Shown here one piece after another: positions 35,601 to 46,300 of a DNA stretch of 64,000 nt. The DNA is from Anaerovorax sp. IOR16 (lineage in GTDB: Bacteria; Bacillota; Clostridia; Peptostreptococcales; Anaerovoracaceae): contig NZ_JADQTL010000008.1 in assembly GCF_017168145.1 (NCBI RefSeq), forward strand, positions 62,001 through 126,000. The letters run 5' to 3'. Numbering within the stretch: position 1 is the first letter of the stretch; every line of letters starts with the position of its first letter. The notes under the pieces are model-generated. The model ran no database searches and was not told where the DNA came from. It saw only the letters and a list, made by a program, of their open reading frames with translations. The position numbers and the translations under genes were made by a program.

Positions 35601-37740
35601 CGCTTATTAATCGAAAGCACTTATCCGGATAGTTTCTTACACCATCTAATGAGCTTGGCGAGTTGATAAGATATGGACTTTGTACACTTCCATTACCTCC
35701 CGCAAAAGCAAGCGATGGCGTTGAAAAGCTAACTGACCAGCCCCCTGCCATATTGTTTCCAGATTCATCATTAATTGCATCTTCGCCAATAGATAGCGTA
35801 TATGTCGTAGAATCTAAAAGTACTTGGCTGAACTTTATCGTTATACTTTTATCACCCAATGTACAATTTAGTGGTATATAATTCGTTCCATCAGTAAGCG
35901 TTATGTCGCTAAAATTGCTTCCCTCTATAATGTAATCATCAAACTCTACCAGCATATTTCCATCATTTCGATAATTTGTTTCTCCACCTGCCGGGTTTGA
36001 ATTTACAACATAAGGATCTATATTATCAATCGCATCATCTTCTAATATTATCAGCGTCACAGATGTTGATGTACCGTCTGGTAGTTCTTCACTTCCACTT
36101 GGGTTTTCGATAATAAATGAAAACTGTCGATCTCCGGTATATATTCTATCGCTAATGCAAGGTACGCTAATATACTTTGATGTTTCTTTATCACCAAAAG
36201 TCACAGTCCCTGAAGTTTCTACGTAATCAATCCCAGCAACTGCTGTATCATTAACTGTTTTATAATTTACAGTAAAGCTTCCTTCGCTCCCACCATTTCG
36301 TCTTATTTCTACATTAAAACTATAATCACCATCTATAGGATCAACTTCTGAAACGCTAGCGCTTGCAGCAGGAAGATATGGATACCCTGGATCTCTTTGC
36401 TTATATGATGTAATAGAATTAGCTGTCACAAAATATACATAACCATTGTTATCTATCGCTTGAGAGTAAGCACTAGGTTTACTCCAAAGCACTTCTCCAT
36501 CTGTATTAAGAACAACACCATTGCTTAGATATATAATGCCATCCTTTGTTATCGTTGGAGAATGAAACAATGATTTTCCTTCTGGCGCTGTATATAAGGT
36601 AGTAACATTGTTATCCGTATCTATTTTTAAAAGTCTTCCCGTTTTTTCCTCAACATAAGTACCATGATATATAATCAGTCCAGTCACAGCATATGCATTG
36701 CCTTCATTGTCTACAGCAACTTTACAATTTATATATGGCGTATTGCTATATGGATCACCATTGTCAGTTATTACTATAGTTTCAAGTATTTCTGTACGTG
36801 CTTCATTAAATTTAATCTTTACAAGGGAACCATATGGTTGCACAAAGCTTGAATCCTCTAGCTCAGCATAAGTAGCAACAAAGATTGTGTTATCCGGACC
36901 TATTGTTATATCGTATACACTCGGAAGATAAAATGCATCGTTTGACGATAAATGAACTTGATTGAATGCACTGTCGAAAATGCATAATTTGCCGTGTATA
37001 AATACATAAATATATCCATCATCATCTATCGCTACTGAGCTCTCGCTTTCTAGATCCCCATACTCGGATAAAGGTAAAGAACTATATTCTTGAACAATAT
37101 ATCCTTTTATATATTCTTTACTCATTCTAATAAATCTATATTTGTCCACATACCCGTATCCACTTCCCGTAGCTTGTTTACTTACTTGTGTGAATAAAAG
37201 GTTGCCTGAATTATCAACTGTTAAATAATTATCGCCAGCACCTTTATATTCATGGGATTCTCCAAAAGTATCTTCTGTAGATAAGAATACCAACGTACCT
37301 TCACTGTTAAATCCTCTAACATGATCATATTCTAGAACATATACGATTCCATCATCTGCTACGATCGGAGCCCCTCCACAGATATTACCACACTCTGCAG
37401 ACCATTGAAATACACCACTTGTGTTGACACAATATAAATAATGATTATTCTCCAAACGTTTATAAAAATAATAATTGTTTCCATCGTTGCTGAAAACAAT
37501 TGGAGAATCAATAGAACCGTCGGAAAGAGTATAGGAAGCAACTTTATGGGGATCAGTGATGCCAGGGTGTGACGAAAGTCTATCCGTTGCAGATTGTGAA
37601 GGCCAAGGATTATTCTTATCAAACCCGCCCCCATGGCTACCAGAATCCCACGCAAATACAAGGGTATTCATTCCACAAAGCATATAGATGAGTAACCAAA
37701 AACAAAACACTAGTTTAAACATAGATTTAATAGATTTCAT
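32689..37740 (-). CDS. Large SLH surface protein with propeller, Calx-beta, GLUG, Big2 and Flg_new domains
   Basis: An exported protein of 1,683 residues. After a signal peptide (about 1-31) come PQQ-like beta-propeller blades (about 60-460), a Calx-beta domain (about 470-570), a bacterial Ig-like domain (about 575-680) and GLUG-like repeats (about 690-1000). A Big_2 domain (about 1050-1130) and four Flg_new/Listeria-Bacteroides repeats (about 1130-1420) follow. Three SLH domains at the end (from about 1500) bind secondary cell-wall polymer and fix it to the wall. The start at 37740 follows AAGGAGGAG; the longer one at 37782 does not. It lies 53 bases downstream of a TetR gene and is probably in its operon. 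Confidence 0.88.
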   Translation of the reverse strand: MKSIKSMFKLVFCFWLLIYMLCGMNTLVFAWDSGSHGGGFDKNNPWPSQSATDRLSSHPGITDPHKVASYTLSDGSIDSPIVFSNDGNNYYFYKRLENNHYLYCVNTSGVFQWSAECGNICGGAPIVADDGIVYVLEYDHVRGFNSEGTLVFLSTEDTFGESHEYKGAGDNYLTVDNSGNLLFTQVSKQATGSGYGYVDKYRFIRMSKEYIKGYIVQEYSSLPLSEYGDLESESSVAIDDDGYIYVFIHGKLCIFDSAFNQVHLSSNDAFYLPSVYDITIGPDNTIFVATYAELEDSSFVQPYGSLVKIKFNEARTEILETIVITDNGDPYSNTPYINCKVAVDNEGNAYAVTGLIIYHGTYVEEKTGRLLKIDTDNNVTTLYTAPEGKSLFHSPTITKDGIIYLSNGVVLNTDGEVLWSKPSAYSQAIDNNGYVYFVTANSITSYKQRDPGYPYLPAASASVSEVDPIDGDYSFNVEIRRNGGSEGSFTVNYKTVNDTAVAGIDYVETSGTVTFGDKETSKYISVPCISDRIYTGDRQFSFIIENPSGSEELPDGTSTSVTLIILEDDAIDNIDPYVVNSNPAGGETNYRNDGNMLVEFDDYIIEGSNFSDITLTDGTNYIPLNCTLGDKSITIKFSQVLLDSTTYTLSIGEDAINDESGNNMAGGWSVSFSTPSLAFAGGNGSVQSPYLINSPSSLDGVRNYPDKCFRLISDIDMGPATSVGGDYYYDGKGFIPIDFRGIFDGNGYTISNMNIDRTDDQTYVGIFGMNHGTITDITLENCNIRYSNTKDKSVAVGVIAGRNDGIIFNCVNKSTVTFSQSGRFSSYLQYYCLGGIAGKNTGIIEKCANLGDVNSNGIYSSSQSCIGGITGQNKCGTIRTSYNDVSISTPSLERNNYVEIGGIAGISDGSIEDCYNTGEIGSDYGILGVDRAEWDAPSNTVRCYTINNEYSIGSISGKFAHAYNIYQFGGVDIFKYFYDMYGDPVISDCVLYDKTDDTKKTASSFRSFDFNDVWDIEEGNYPTLKSQIIAPTDITVEQTELNLKMNQTFTLNPIVLPSDATFKLIKYVSSDPSIVSVDNNATVEGKAVGTATITIFTLDGMKYTDVTVNVTGFEVRFDVNNGSNVPNINVGYDTKISKPDNPIKTGYTFENWYKDSELKILWNFDADTVTENTTLYAKWTPNTYNIIFDVNNGSNVPNINANYDTKISKPDNPIKIGYTFENWYKDSELKILWNFNEDTIKEDTTLYAKWTPNTYNIIFDVNNGSDVPNINADYDTKISKPDNPIKTGYTFENWYKDSEFNTKWDFDVDTVTENTTLYAKWTPNTYNIIFDANLGTGSETSSNVPMHNQTFTYGISANLSNNTLTKIGYNFKGWNTISDGSGINYLDGESIVNLSAINNATMTLYAQWEKKKSVSTSKKTITTENTTDENGRPVTIINIRSGDDLHFITTKINVNEEERHRYIVKAIFKDGSEKIMKDAIIVDDEISFISEKGIKYRIEYVEKSFEDTKSHWAKKAIEALAVRGVIMGTSETKFAPNETISKADFVTLISRYFNLTSENTKSFVDVADDKYYSMPISTLKALGVLPPVDEDLFNPNEPITRQDIMYIFYMVMIQKNVDIEGKNLSVDEFNDLDKISDYAMEATKYLVSRDIIHGYNNTLNPTGTATRAEIAQILFSMIELLRM
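33765..34395 (-). repeat. Three tandem 213-bp Flg_new repeats
   Basis: Three copies of a 71-residue unit containing DVNNGSNVPNIN, GYTFENWYKDSE and TTLYAKWTPN. They are nearly identical at DNA level and followed by a clearly diverged fourth unit (33535-33765). Such close copies can recombine and change repeat number. Boundaries are approximate. Confidence 0.8.
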
Positions 37741-37793
37741 TAATATCTCCTCCTTAAACATAATCATTTTTAATTGTTCCAATAAAGCTCATA

Positions 37794-38393
37794 TTAATTT
37801 TTTAACTCTATCTGACTTAGCATCATATTCGTTATTTCCATGCCATAAGTTCTAAGATTAAATTCTCCTTTTCTTAAACACCAATCATAAATAACACCTC
37901 GGACACAACTGGTTAAAATGTCAGCAATATGTTCTGGAGTTTTTTCCTGTTTTATTTCATTATTTTCCTGCCCTTCTTTAATTGCTTTTTTTAATAATTG
38001 ATAATAGGTCCTTTCTGATGCAATTAAGAATCGTTCCGTTTTAAAATCTTTAATTTGAGAAGAATATATCGTAGAAATAAATTCTAAGCCAATTTGTTCT
38101 TCAATATTTTTAAACACGTATTGAATAAATAAAGATATTTTATCTATTATTTTTTCAGTCTTTATATCCATCTTCGAAAATTCAAAATACGCCTCATCCG
38201 CTAAGGGTATCATGTTAAAGAGTAATTCTTCTTTGCTCTTAAAATGTGTATAAAAACTACCCTTCGACGAATTTGCGTTTTTTATTATTTCATCTACCGT
38301 TACAGAATAATATCCTTTTTCTTTAAAAAGCTCACGCGCACACTCGATAATCCTTTTTTTTGTTTCCATTCCTTGAAGTATTCTTTTATTCAT
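37794..38393 (-). CDS. TetR-family transcriptional regulator
   Basis: A 199-residue repressor. The N-terminal helix-turn-helix (IIECARELFKEKGYYSVTVDEI and SKGSFYTHFKSKEELLF, about residues 15-57) is typical of TetR proteins. The remaining helices form a ligand pocket whose effector is unknown. A palindromic operator and promoter lie directly upstream, so it should repress itself. The next gene downstream, starting 53 bases later, is the SLH surface protein, which it probably controls too. Confidence 0.9.
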   Translation of the reverse strand: MNKRILQGMETKKRIIECARELFKEKGYYSVTVDEIIKNANSSKGSFYTHFKSKEELLFNMIPLADEAYFEFSKMDIKTEKIIDKISLFIQYVFKNIEEQIGLEFISTIYSSQIKDFKTERFLIASERTYYQLLKKAIKEGQENNEIKQEKTPEHIADILTSCVRGVIYDWCLRKGEFNLRTYGMEITNMMLSQIELKN

Positions 38394-38426
38394 TTAAACC
38401 CTATTTCCTCTTCATAACTCTTACTT

Positions 38427-38489
38427 TACTACATACAGACCATAGTCTGTATGTAGTATTATTAAATACTATATTTCGTAAAATGTCAA
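38427..38489 (-). promoter_or_regulatory. TetR promoter with 32-bp operator palindrome
   Basis: The palindrome has 14-bp perfect arms (TACTACATACAGAC and GTCTGTATGTAGTA) around CATA at 38427-38458. Upstream in the gene direction lie TTGACA (38484-38489) and TTTAAT (38461-38466), 17 bases apart, so the operator starts just after the -10 box. This is the layout of a TetR autorepression site. Confidence 0.85.
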
Positions 38490-38511
38490 ATAAATGATTG
38501 AATTCAAAAAT

Positions 38512-38553
38512 AAAAAAGAAGGATATTCCTATGACTTGAAATCCTTCTTTTTT
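38512..38553. terminator. Terminator between the PEBP and TetR genes
   Basis: Thirteen-base arms AAAAAAGAAGGAT and ATCCTTCTTTTTT around a 16-base loop. It ends leftward transcripts of the PEBP gene before the TetR promoter. Confidence 0.85.
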
Positions 38554-38617
38554 AGATCTTAATAAATACGTATCTCTGATGACAGGCATCATGAAAATTT
38601 CTCAAATAAAAACCCAA

Positions 38618-39094
38618 TCATTCTCTATAACTTTGGAATTTCCCCGAAAGAATTGCTTGCTGAAGAATATGTCCTTCCATTTGAACTAACAAATCTCGTT
38701 TTCTACTGTTAGGAGGCAATTCCAGCTTACAGTCTAAAATATAAAAAGTAAACACATAAGTATGAATTGACTTAAGCGGTGGCTTCGGGCCTTTATATCG
38801 ATGTTTCCCATAAGCAATCCCTTGCATAGCACCTCCAAGACTATTTACAACAGTGCCATGAGGTATGGCTTCTGGAATCACATTTTGTATGGGTATATTC
38901 CATATTACCCAGTGATTATAATTTGGAAAAAGTGGGTGAGAAGCATCATCGAAGGTAATTGCAATTGATTTTGCATTTGCAGTTATACCTTCTAATTCAA
39001 AACAAGGAGATATATCTTCACCACGAGCAGTGTTTTTAAGTGGGATCCATTCCCCTTCAACAAATGATTTACATTTAATCTTTAACTTATCCAT
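38618..39094 (-). CDS. YbhB/YbcL-type PEBP (Raf-kinase-inhibitor-like) protein
   Basis: A 158-residue cytoplasmic protein of the phosphatidylethanolamine-binding family. Conserved ligand-pocket parts are visible: IAITFDDASHPLF, YNHWVIWNIP, IPHGTV, YKGPKPP and HTYVFTFYILD. Bacterial members bind small anionic ligands; their role is poorly known. It is transcribed alone between two terminators, and has no evident link to the surface-protein genes on both sides. Confidence 0.9.
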   Translation of the reverse strand: MDKLKIKCKSFVEGEWIPLKNTARGEDISPCFELEGITANAKSIAITFDDASHPLFPNYNHWVIWNIPIQNVIPEAIPHGTVVNSLGGAMQGIAYGKHRYKGPKPPLKSIHTYVFTFYILDCKLELPPNSRKRDLLVQMEGHILQQAILSGKFQSYRE

Positions 39095-39198
39095 AATTAC
39101 ACTCCAGTTTTTTTAGAAAACTATAACATAAAATTATAAGTATTTAATTATTTTTATTATATCTTATTTTTAAATTGATTAAAATTGCTTATAAGTAA

Positions 39199-39226
39199 GG
39201 CTTCAAGAAAAATATCTCTTGAAGCC
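39199..39226. terminator. Hairpin after the giant SLH gene
   Basis: Ten-base perfect arms GGCTTCAAGA and TCTTGAAGCC, 12 bases beyond the stop codon at 39238. The following minus-strand sequence is only moderately T-rich, so termination may be partial. Confidence 0.65.
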
Positions 39227-39237
39227 CTTTTGTTGCA

Positions 39238-42200
39238 TTATATTAATTCTGATTTTTGCAATAGCTTTCTAATAGTCACTGCAACTTCAGCTCTTGTAAT
39301 ATAGTCTTTCGGAGTAAGCATTTTGTTGTAATTACCAGATACAATGCCCACTTTCACACAAGATGCAAGGCTGGATTTTGCCCATTTTGAAGTTTCATCA
39401 TAATCTTTAAAACTGGAAAGGATACTTTCGATTTCTCCACTCTCAATATTAATTGTTAAATCTGTAAGACTCATTGCCCTTGTTAATATCACTATAGCCT
39501 CTTCTCTGGTTATTTTTCCCTTAGGATTAAATTTTTTGTCTCCATACCCGGATATTAAACTATATTCATAAGCGGTTTCAATCGATTTACAATACCAATC
39601 ACCGGATTTTACATCACTAAAGAGATTTTTTTCTGTTCCTTCCTTTAATCCAAGAGCCCTCACTATAGTTGCTGTAAATTCTCCCCTTGTAATATCACGG
39701 TCAGGTTTAAACATACCATTCCCGACACCACTTATTACCATTCTCGAACCCAAATCGTTAATCGCATCCTTTGCCCAATGCTTCTTTACATCAGAGTACT
39801 CAACCGAGTGCCATATCAAAGTATAGAGACTGTTTGTTAAACTATTGATCTTTGCATAATACCTTCCGTTAACATTCACTACTTTCGTTGGTACATGATG
39901 TATACTTCCATCTTCATCGATTCGTACACCTGTAGTTATGCGATCAGAATGTATCTCAGCAGGTATTGCTATCGCTCTTTCAACATATTTGTTAAATTTA
40001 GACGATTCCACAGTTTTGTTACGGAAGCTGCACTTTATTTCAAAATTTACAGGATTGCCTACTGTCTCATATTCCTTTTGTTCTATAGTACTCTCGATCC
40101 TTTTCACCTCTTTTTCCGAAGGATTTGAGATTTCTATTTGAACTAAAATTTCTTCTAATGAAACTTGGTTGTCCAGTTTATCCATTATGGAATCAATGTT
40201 TATCTGTTTTGCCGGCAACAAATAAGACGCAGCTGCATTTTTAATTTCCAATGCCACATTTTTATTCTCCATTTGCTTAATATCAAGACCGGTTAAACCA
40301 TCTATGATTATCTGAGAATTTCTTTCTGTCGATAAACTTATAACATCTTCTATCCTATCATTTTCTAATAATTCATGTACACTGCCATTAATGATAGAAA
40401 TTTGCACGCTGTTTTCATTACTTGAGTTTATTGAAGCCATTTCTTTTATGTGATTTAGTTTATCTCCATCCAAACTGATTTCCACTAGGTTTGAGTCCTG
40501 ATATTTCTTGGATTTTTTGGTCTTAACGGTTACTTCATCTGTTTCTATTACATTTCCTGCTTTATCCCTAGCTCTCATTTTAAGTACATACTCGTTGCTT
40601 GACAAAAGATTTGTAAACTGATATGTACTCTGTTCCTTATATTCGTTATTATATTCACTATTTAAGCTAAAATCATAAAATACTGCTTCTGTTCCTGATA
40701 CGATGGCACTGTTAGAGGTACTATCTATTGTTTCTCCACTGATTGTAATTGAATGTGCCTGAACGGAATCTACATTGATCTCAAAGATTTTAGGTACTGT
40801 TTTATCCAGCTTGTAAGGCCCACTATAGCCTGTTACGATATTTCCTGCCAAATCTATTATCTTATAATGGATAAAATTTTCACCTTCTCTGTTTATGCTT
40901 ATACTTTTAACAACTGTTTTAACATCTTTTTCATAGCTTACATTTTCGTTTACAAAGTCATCGTAAATAACCGGAGGTTCTATGCTCTGCGTTACTTCAT
41001 AATATATTTTGTCTATCCCAACTGTATCCGCATATGTCATGTCCACTGAATAATCAGTGTTTGTCCAGTCTACCGTTTTATTTTCCTTGCCATTAGTAAA
41101 TATGGGTCCGTCGACCGAAGTAGGAACAACTTCCGGATTGGTCCGATCTATATATACTGTTTTCGTTGTTTCGGTACTGATATTTCCTGCATTGTCAATG
41201 ACTCTTGCTGTTATTTGAGTAATACCTTCCTGGGCAATAAAAAATTCTTCTTTGTATGCAACAAATCCATCTGTTTCTTCTGCCCCTCCCAGCATATATT
41301 CAATCCTGTTTACTCCACTCTTAGAACTACCTAAATCGTCATTATCGGCAATTTTTACCACCTCAAAATTCTGACTGCTCCATCCGCCGTAAACGGTTAT
41401 ATTCGGAGCAAGAGGGCTTGTTTTATCGACAATGATATCTCCTGTATAACTCATCGAATCTTGGTTATTTTGAATGTCTGCTGCAGTAATTACCAATCCT
41501 TTGTAATTATCCTCTGCGATGCTATCTGTATCGATATCCCATCTAAGACTCCAATCAGCACCATCTGATGTATTAGATATATTAATGCTCTTTTCTTTGC
41601 CGTTTAGACTAGCGCTTACGGTAACGTCTTCGTTATCAGCATCAGAAACGACTCCAGTTATTTCAATCATTTCCCCTGCTTTTTTATATATATTACTTAG
41701 GCTGTTTATTACTATTTCAGGTACTTTGTTCGTTTTGTAGGTTCCTACTTTTATTGGTGGATTTTCTACTCCGTCTTCATTTTTTACTTTTACCCATAAA
41801 TCATATTTTGTGTTTTCCGGAAGTGCAGTAAAGGTTCGTTCCAGTTCTCTTGAATATGGGCTGGAACTTACAATATTATCAAAACTGTCATCCTTTCGCG
41901 TAATCCAAACCTGACATTGTGGCGCTACAGCATTATGAGAATTTGCTATAAGCGTTACATTTAAGGTATCTTTCGTACATGATTTTGCAATGGATCCTGT
42001 AGGATCTTCTGCCTTGGTGTATTTACTCACTTCGGATGTTTGTATTATATTCCCGGCTTGATCTTTGGCTTTCATTTTGAATGTATATTGTTTATTTGGC
42101 TGTAAACTTACAAAATGGTATGATCCATCTGCTTCGTATACTCCATTGTATGCTCCGTCTATGCTGTAGTCATAAGGTTCTGCTGCCAGGTCCGAGACCA

Positions 42201-43346
42201 CAGAACTGTAGGCGTTACTATCTGTCGTTGTTCCGTTTACAGTAATTTGTGTAGTACTGTCTATAACGGTATGTATTATAAAGCTAATAGGTGCTGTTTT
42301 GTCTACTTTATACACTCTGCTTTCTATTTCATTGCTTACATTCCCAGCATTATCGATTGTTTTTACTTTTAGCTTATAAATACCATCCTCAATAAATGAA
42401 ATATAATCTCCCGATGTATAAGCGTTCCATGGACTCCAAGTAGTATCGTTTAAAGCCTTTGCATAACAATATTTCGTATCCGCTATCCCGGAGCCTTCCT
42501 TATCTTCAGTGATAAAATTAACGGTAATATCTGCACTTGTCCAGTCACTGCTGTCAACGGATAAGGATACCTGTGGCTTTGTACTGTCAATCTCGAATTC
42601 ATTGCTTTCTTTATAATCAATCGACCAAACTTTACCGTCATAAGAGCGAATCCTCATCTTAGCCTTCTTGATGTCCACAGTTGGGATAATAAACGCCTTT
42701 GAAGTCTCTGTTATATTTTTTCCTATATTATTCCAATCTGTTCCATCATAATAATCAAGCTCATAGCTCAAATTGTCTTCATCTGCATCAAACGCACCAT
42801 TCCAGGATACAATTACACTCTCGCCACCCTTGTACGGTGATAAACTGTCCATTATTAGATTAAAAGGAGCAGTCGGTGTATCATTTATCGGATTTACCTT
42901 AATTGTCACAATCGCTGTAGCCGTTCCATTATCACTGTCACATATTGTATAGGTAAAGTTATCCGTACCGCTCCAGTTTGCATTCGGTAAATAGGTAACG
43001 GTTCCATCCCCGTTGTTCGTCACAGTCCCGTGAGCTGCCTGTGTTACAGACTGTACAACTAAAGAAACCGTATCTGTTTCCACATCATAATCATTATTTC
43101 TCACATTAACTCTAACACTGCAGTCTTCGTCCGTACTTCCCGAGTCATTGTTTGCCGATGGGACGTCATTTATGGAGTGAACCATTATATTTACCAAACT
43201 TTCGTTTGATTCATTGTCATAACCATCGTAAGCGCAATAACGGAAATAGCTACTACCGTTCCACTCAGCTTCTGGAATAAATTCTATGCTGCTAATGTCT
43301 CCACCGTCTATTATCTGGTTTTGCGTAATCGTGCCACTGCCAAGTT
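39238..43346 (-). pseudogene. 3' part of a giant SLH surface-protein gene (after a frameshift)
   Basis: This frame encodes about 1,370 residues: cadherin-like/tandem-95-type domains at the start (VNVRNNDYDVETDTVSL), an FN3-like domain and many Ig-like repeats containing YKVDKTAP-type links. Three SLH domains close the protein (from about residue 1140 counted from 43197). The first ATG is at 43197, but the conserved domain continues upstream without start codon to 43344 (LGSGTITQNQIID). It meets the preceding frame at an AAA run (43345-43347), where one extra A would restore a continuous protein. It is therefore the C-terminal part of the gene whose middle is at 43311-48450. It has no ribosome binding site of its own. 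Confidence 0.82.
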
Positions 43347-46300
43347 TAATTGCCCATTTGCAGGCAAACTTAATATCTTAATCTTAGATAACGAAGTTAC
43401 ATCATCGCTATACGAAAGAATAAAATCTTCTTTCGTTAAAGATAATATATTATCTTCATTTACATTAAGATCTACAGTAGTTGCAACTGGAGGAGTTACA
43501 TCTATAACATTGACGGTTCTTCTTAAATTTGTGTCATTTCCTGCACTATCCGTTACAAGATAGTCCAGAGTATACGTTCTCAAAACATTGCTTTTTATTA
43601 TGCTGAGATCCGCAGCCGTATATCGTGGCCACAAATCGTAGTTGTCACTATATTTTACTCCTTTTTCTACGTAGGATGCCCTGTATGGCAGAGAAGTTGG
43701 ATTATCTCCATTTAAGATAACAACAGGAGCTGTATTATCAAATTTAAATAGTTTAGATGCATAATAATAAGAACCATTTGCACTAACCCTAACATGCAAA
43801 TAATAATCTCCATTTACGATATCCCGGCTTATAGTACCATTATTTTCAATAGCACTTTCCCAATTTGTTGACGGAATTTGTGAATTTTCCGTCCATTGAT
43901 AATTGATTTCTCCTTCGGTAAATCCATTAAAATCAACGATAACCTGAACTGAATGAGACTTTTTATACGTCATCGCATCAGACGACTGTAAAGTAATACT
44001 CGGTACTGCCGAATTAATTACATAAGGGCCGAAATAACCAGTAACTGTATTGTTTACTTCGTCCACCGCTCTATAATGAATGTAATACGTGCCTTCACGA
44101 TTCAAAACTATCGGTCTACCGTCATAGAAATCATAAATAGTCGGTGTTCCTGTACTACTCGTTACTTTATATTCTTTTCTTCTCACGACCCCCATCTCTG
44201 CATCACTGTAAATTAAGGTAACTGCAATCGAACTGTCTTTTGCACCATAATCAGTATTATCAGCATCTACAAATGGTGGAGTTTTATCAATATTTGTTAT
44301 ACGAATGTCTCTTGTCGTTTGATTTCCTAGAGCATCTTTTGCTGTAATTTGGTACAAACCGTTTTCCGTCACATCAAAAACAAATGGTCCGGTATACTCT
44401 TCAAAAAAGGCACTCCCTTGTTTCCGAATCATGATTCCCCCAATGCCTCCATATTCAATTACATCCCCATTATTGTTATAAATAGGCGAAGCATTGTCTT
44501 CCGAGGAAATAGTTAATGCAATATTACCTGCCGTCCAATCTTCTGTTGATTTCGAAACGAGAATTTTAGGTGCATCTGCGTCTATTTTTGTAATATTAAT
44601 GCCAGCTTCGGCTGTATTGCCAGCTTCATCAACTGCAATGAATTTATAATAGCCATTCTTGTCTGCCGTGAAAGTCGTATTCACAATGCCGTTAGTAGCT
44701 GATACGGTTGTCAAATCGGGCATCATAACATAATCTAAGTTATTTTTTGAAGCGGATACAGTCAGTATTATCTCTTGATTGGTCCAATCAATAAAATCAG
44801 AGCCTGTAACATTGATCTCCGGTCCAATATTATCCAAAATAAATGGGTTGGAACACGTATAGCTTTCATTACCTGCATTATCAACCGCCTGTATATGAAG
44901 ATACCAAATACCTGAAGCAATCTTTTCCAGTCTTTCTCCCGAAGAAAAATCCATCCAACCTTCTTTTGGCTTAGTAGAACTATTCGTCCATACATACTGA
45001 AGCGTACTTAGCTGGGAACCTCCTTCATCCACTCCTGTTGCTTTAGTGCTTGCCAAATAAACTGTTTTTCCGTCAGATCCATTCGTCTCGGTATCTATTT
45101 CTACCACAGGTAATATTTTATCAACATTTGAGATTTTAATTGTATTCACATACTTTTTACCCATATTGGTCGTCAGACAGACGGAATAAAGATCATTCGT
45201 GCTTACAAGAAAACTACCGCTGCCAGTAAAGTCCGTTCCACTCCCAAAATTTTCTACCGTATAAAATCCCGTTTTATACTGATAACTGGAAATAATGGCA
45301 TCTGTCGGTATATCACTTACCGTAATCTTCACATCATTCTTTGTCCATTCCAATGTATCAGGGATAAGGGAAAAAGTAGGTTCCGCATTGTTTAGTATAA
45401 AAGGATTTGAAATGACATAAGTTTCATTGCCATAGTCATCTCTGCTGCGAATATGCAGATAAAAGCTCCCTGTCGCGCCTCCTATGTCCAGTGTTTCCCC
45501 ATTGTTAAAGCTTTTAAATCCTTTAATTTTTGTATTCCGATCAGTAGCCCAAAGGTATTCGGTGGTAGTAATTTTTGCAGGATCGGAAAGACTTTTTGTT
45601 ACTGTTACCGAAGTACTATGGTTTAATGCAGGGGTGCTGTTTCCATTTGGTAAAAAAACGATATTATGACAAGTAGAAGCAATATGTGCACTTGCATTGA
45701 TAACTGTAGAAGGAACTACACCAGTAAAAGCGTTCCCCGCAAGATCATTTATATTTCCATAATTATCAAAATTTGTTTCTGCAAACTCAAGCTTACTGTT
45801 ATATTTTCCAGCAGGTACGACAAAACGAAACACCAGCGTATCCGTATTAATGCCAGTTATATAATTTGCTTTTTGGATTGCCTCATTTCCGTCAATATCA
45901 TATAGCTTAATATTCATTCTTACATCTGTGATATTGCTGCTTGTTACAATTTCATTAAATACCGTTGATACATAGACTGTATCGCCTTCGGCATAATCTC
46001 CATTTATTGAATAAAAATACTCAATCCTTGGAACACTTATATCTTTTATATAAATCTGAACGCCAGGGTCTTTAACGCCTCCATGATCCGTAAATCCGCC
46101 GGCATGTTCTACATCAATCTTTAGCTTAAGCTTCGAGGCATCTTTCACGTTTACCCCATTATCTCTTGTATACTTGAAACCATCTATACTTGCAAAGTAA
46201 CTATAACCAGCATCTACCCACGATGTTGTTAATTTTAAAAGTTGAAATCTCACATCAACTAAATAGGTTTCTATCGTTCCATATCCTCTACCCAAAAAAC

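Noticed and set aside
38401-38592. 63-residue minus-strand ORF upstream of TetR
   Set aside because: It runs across the TetR operator, promoter and the PEBP terminator and has no ribosome binding site.
39895-40141. Plus-strand ORFs inside the SLH gene
   Set aside because: They are antisense to conserved coding sequence and have no start signals; the same holds for most plus-strand ORFs within the large minus-strand genes.
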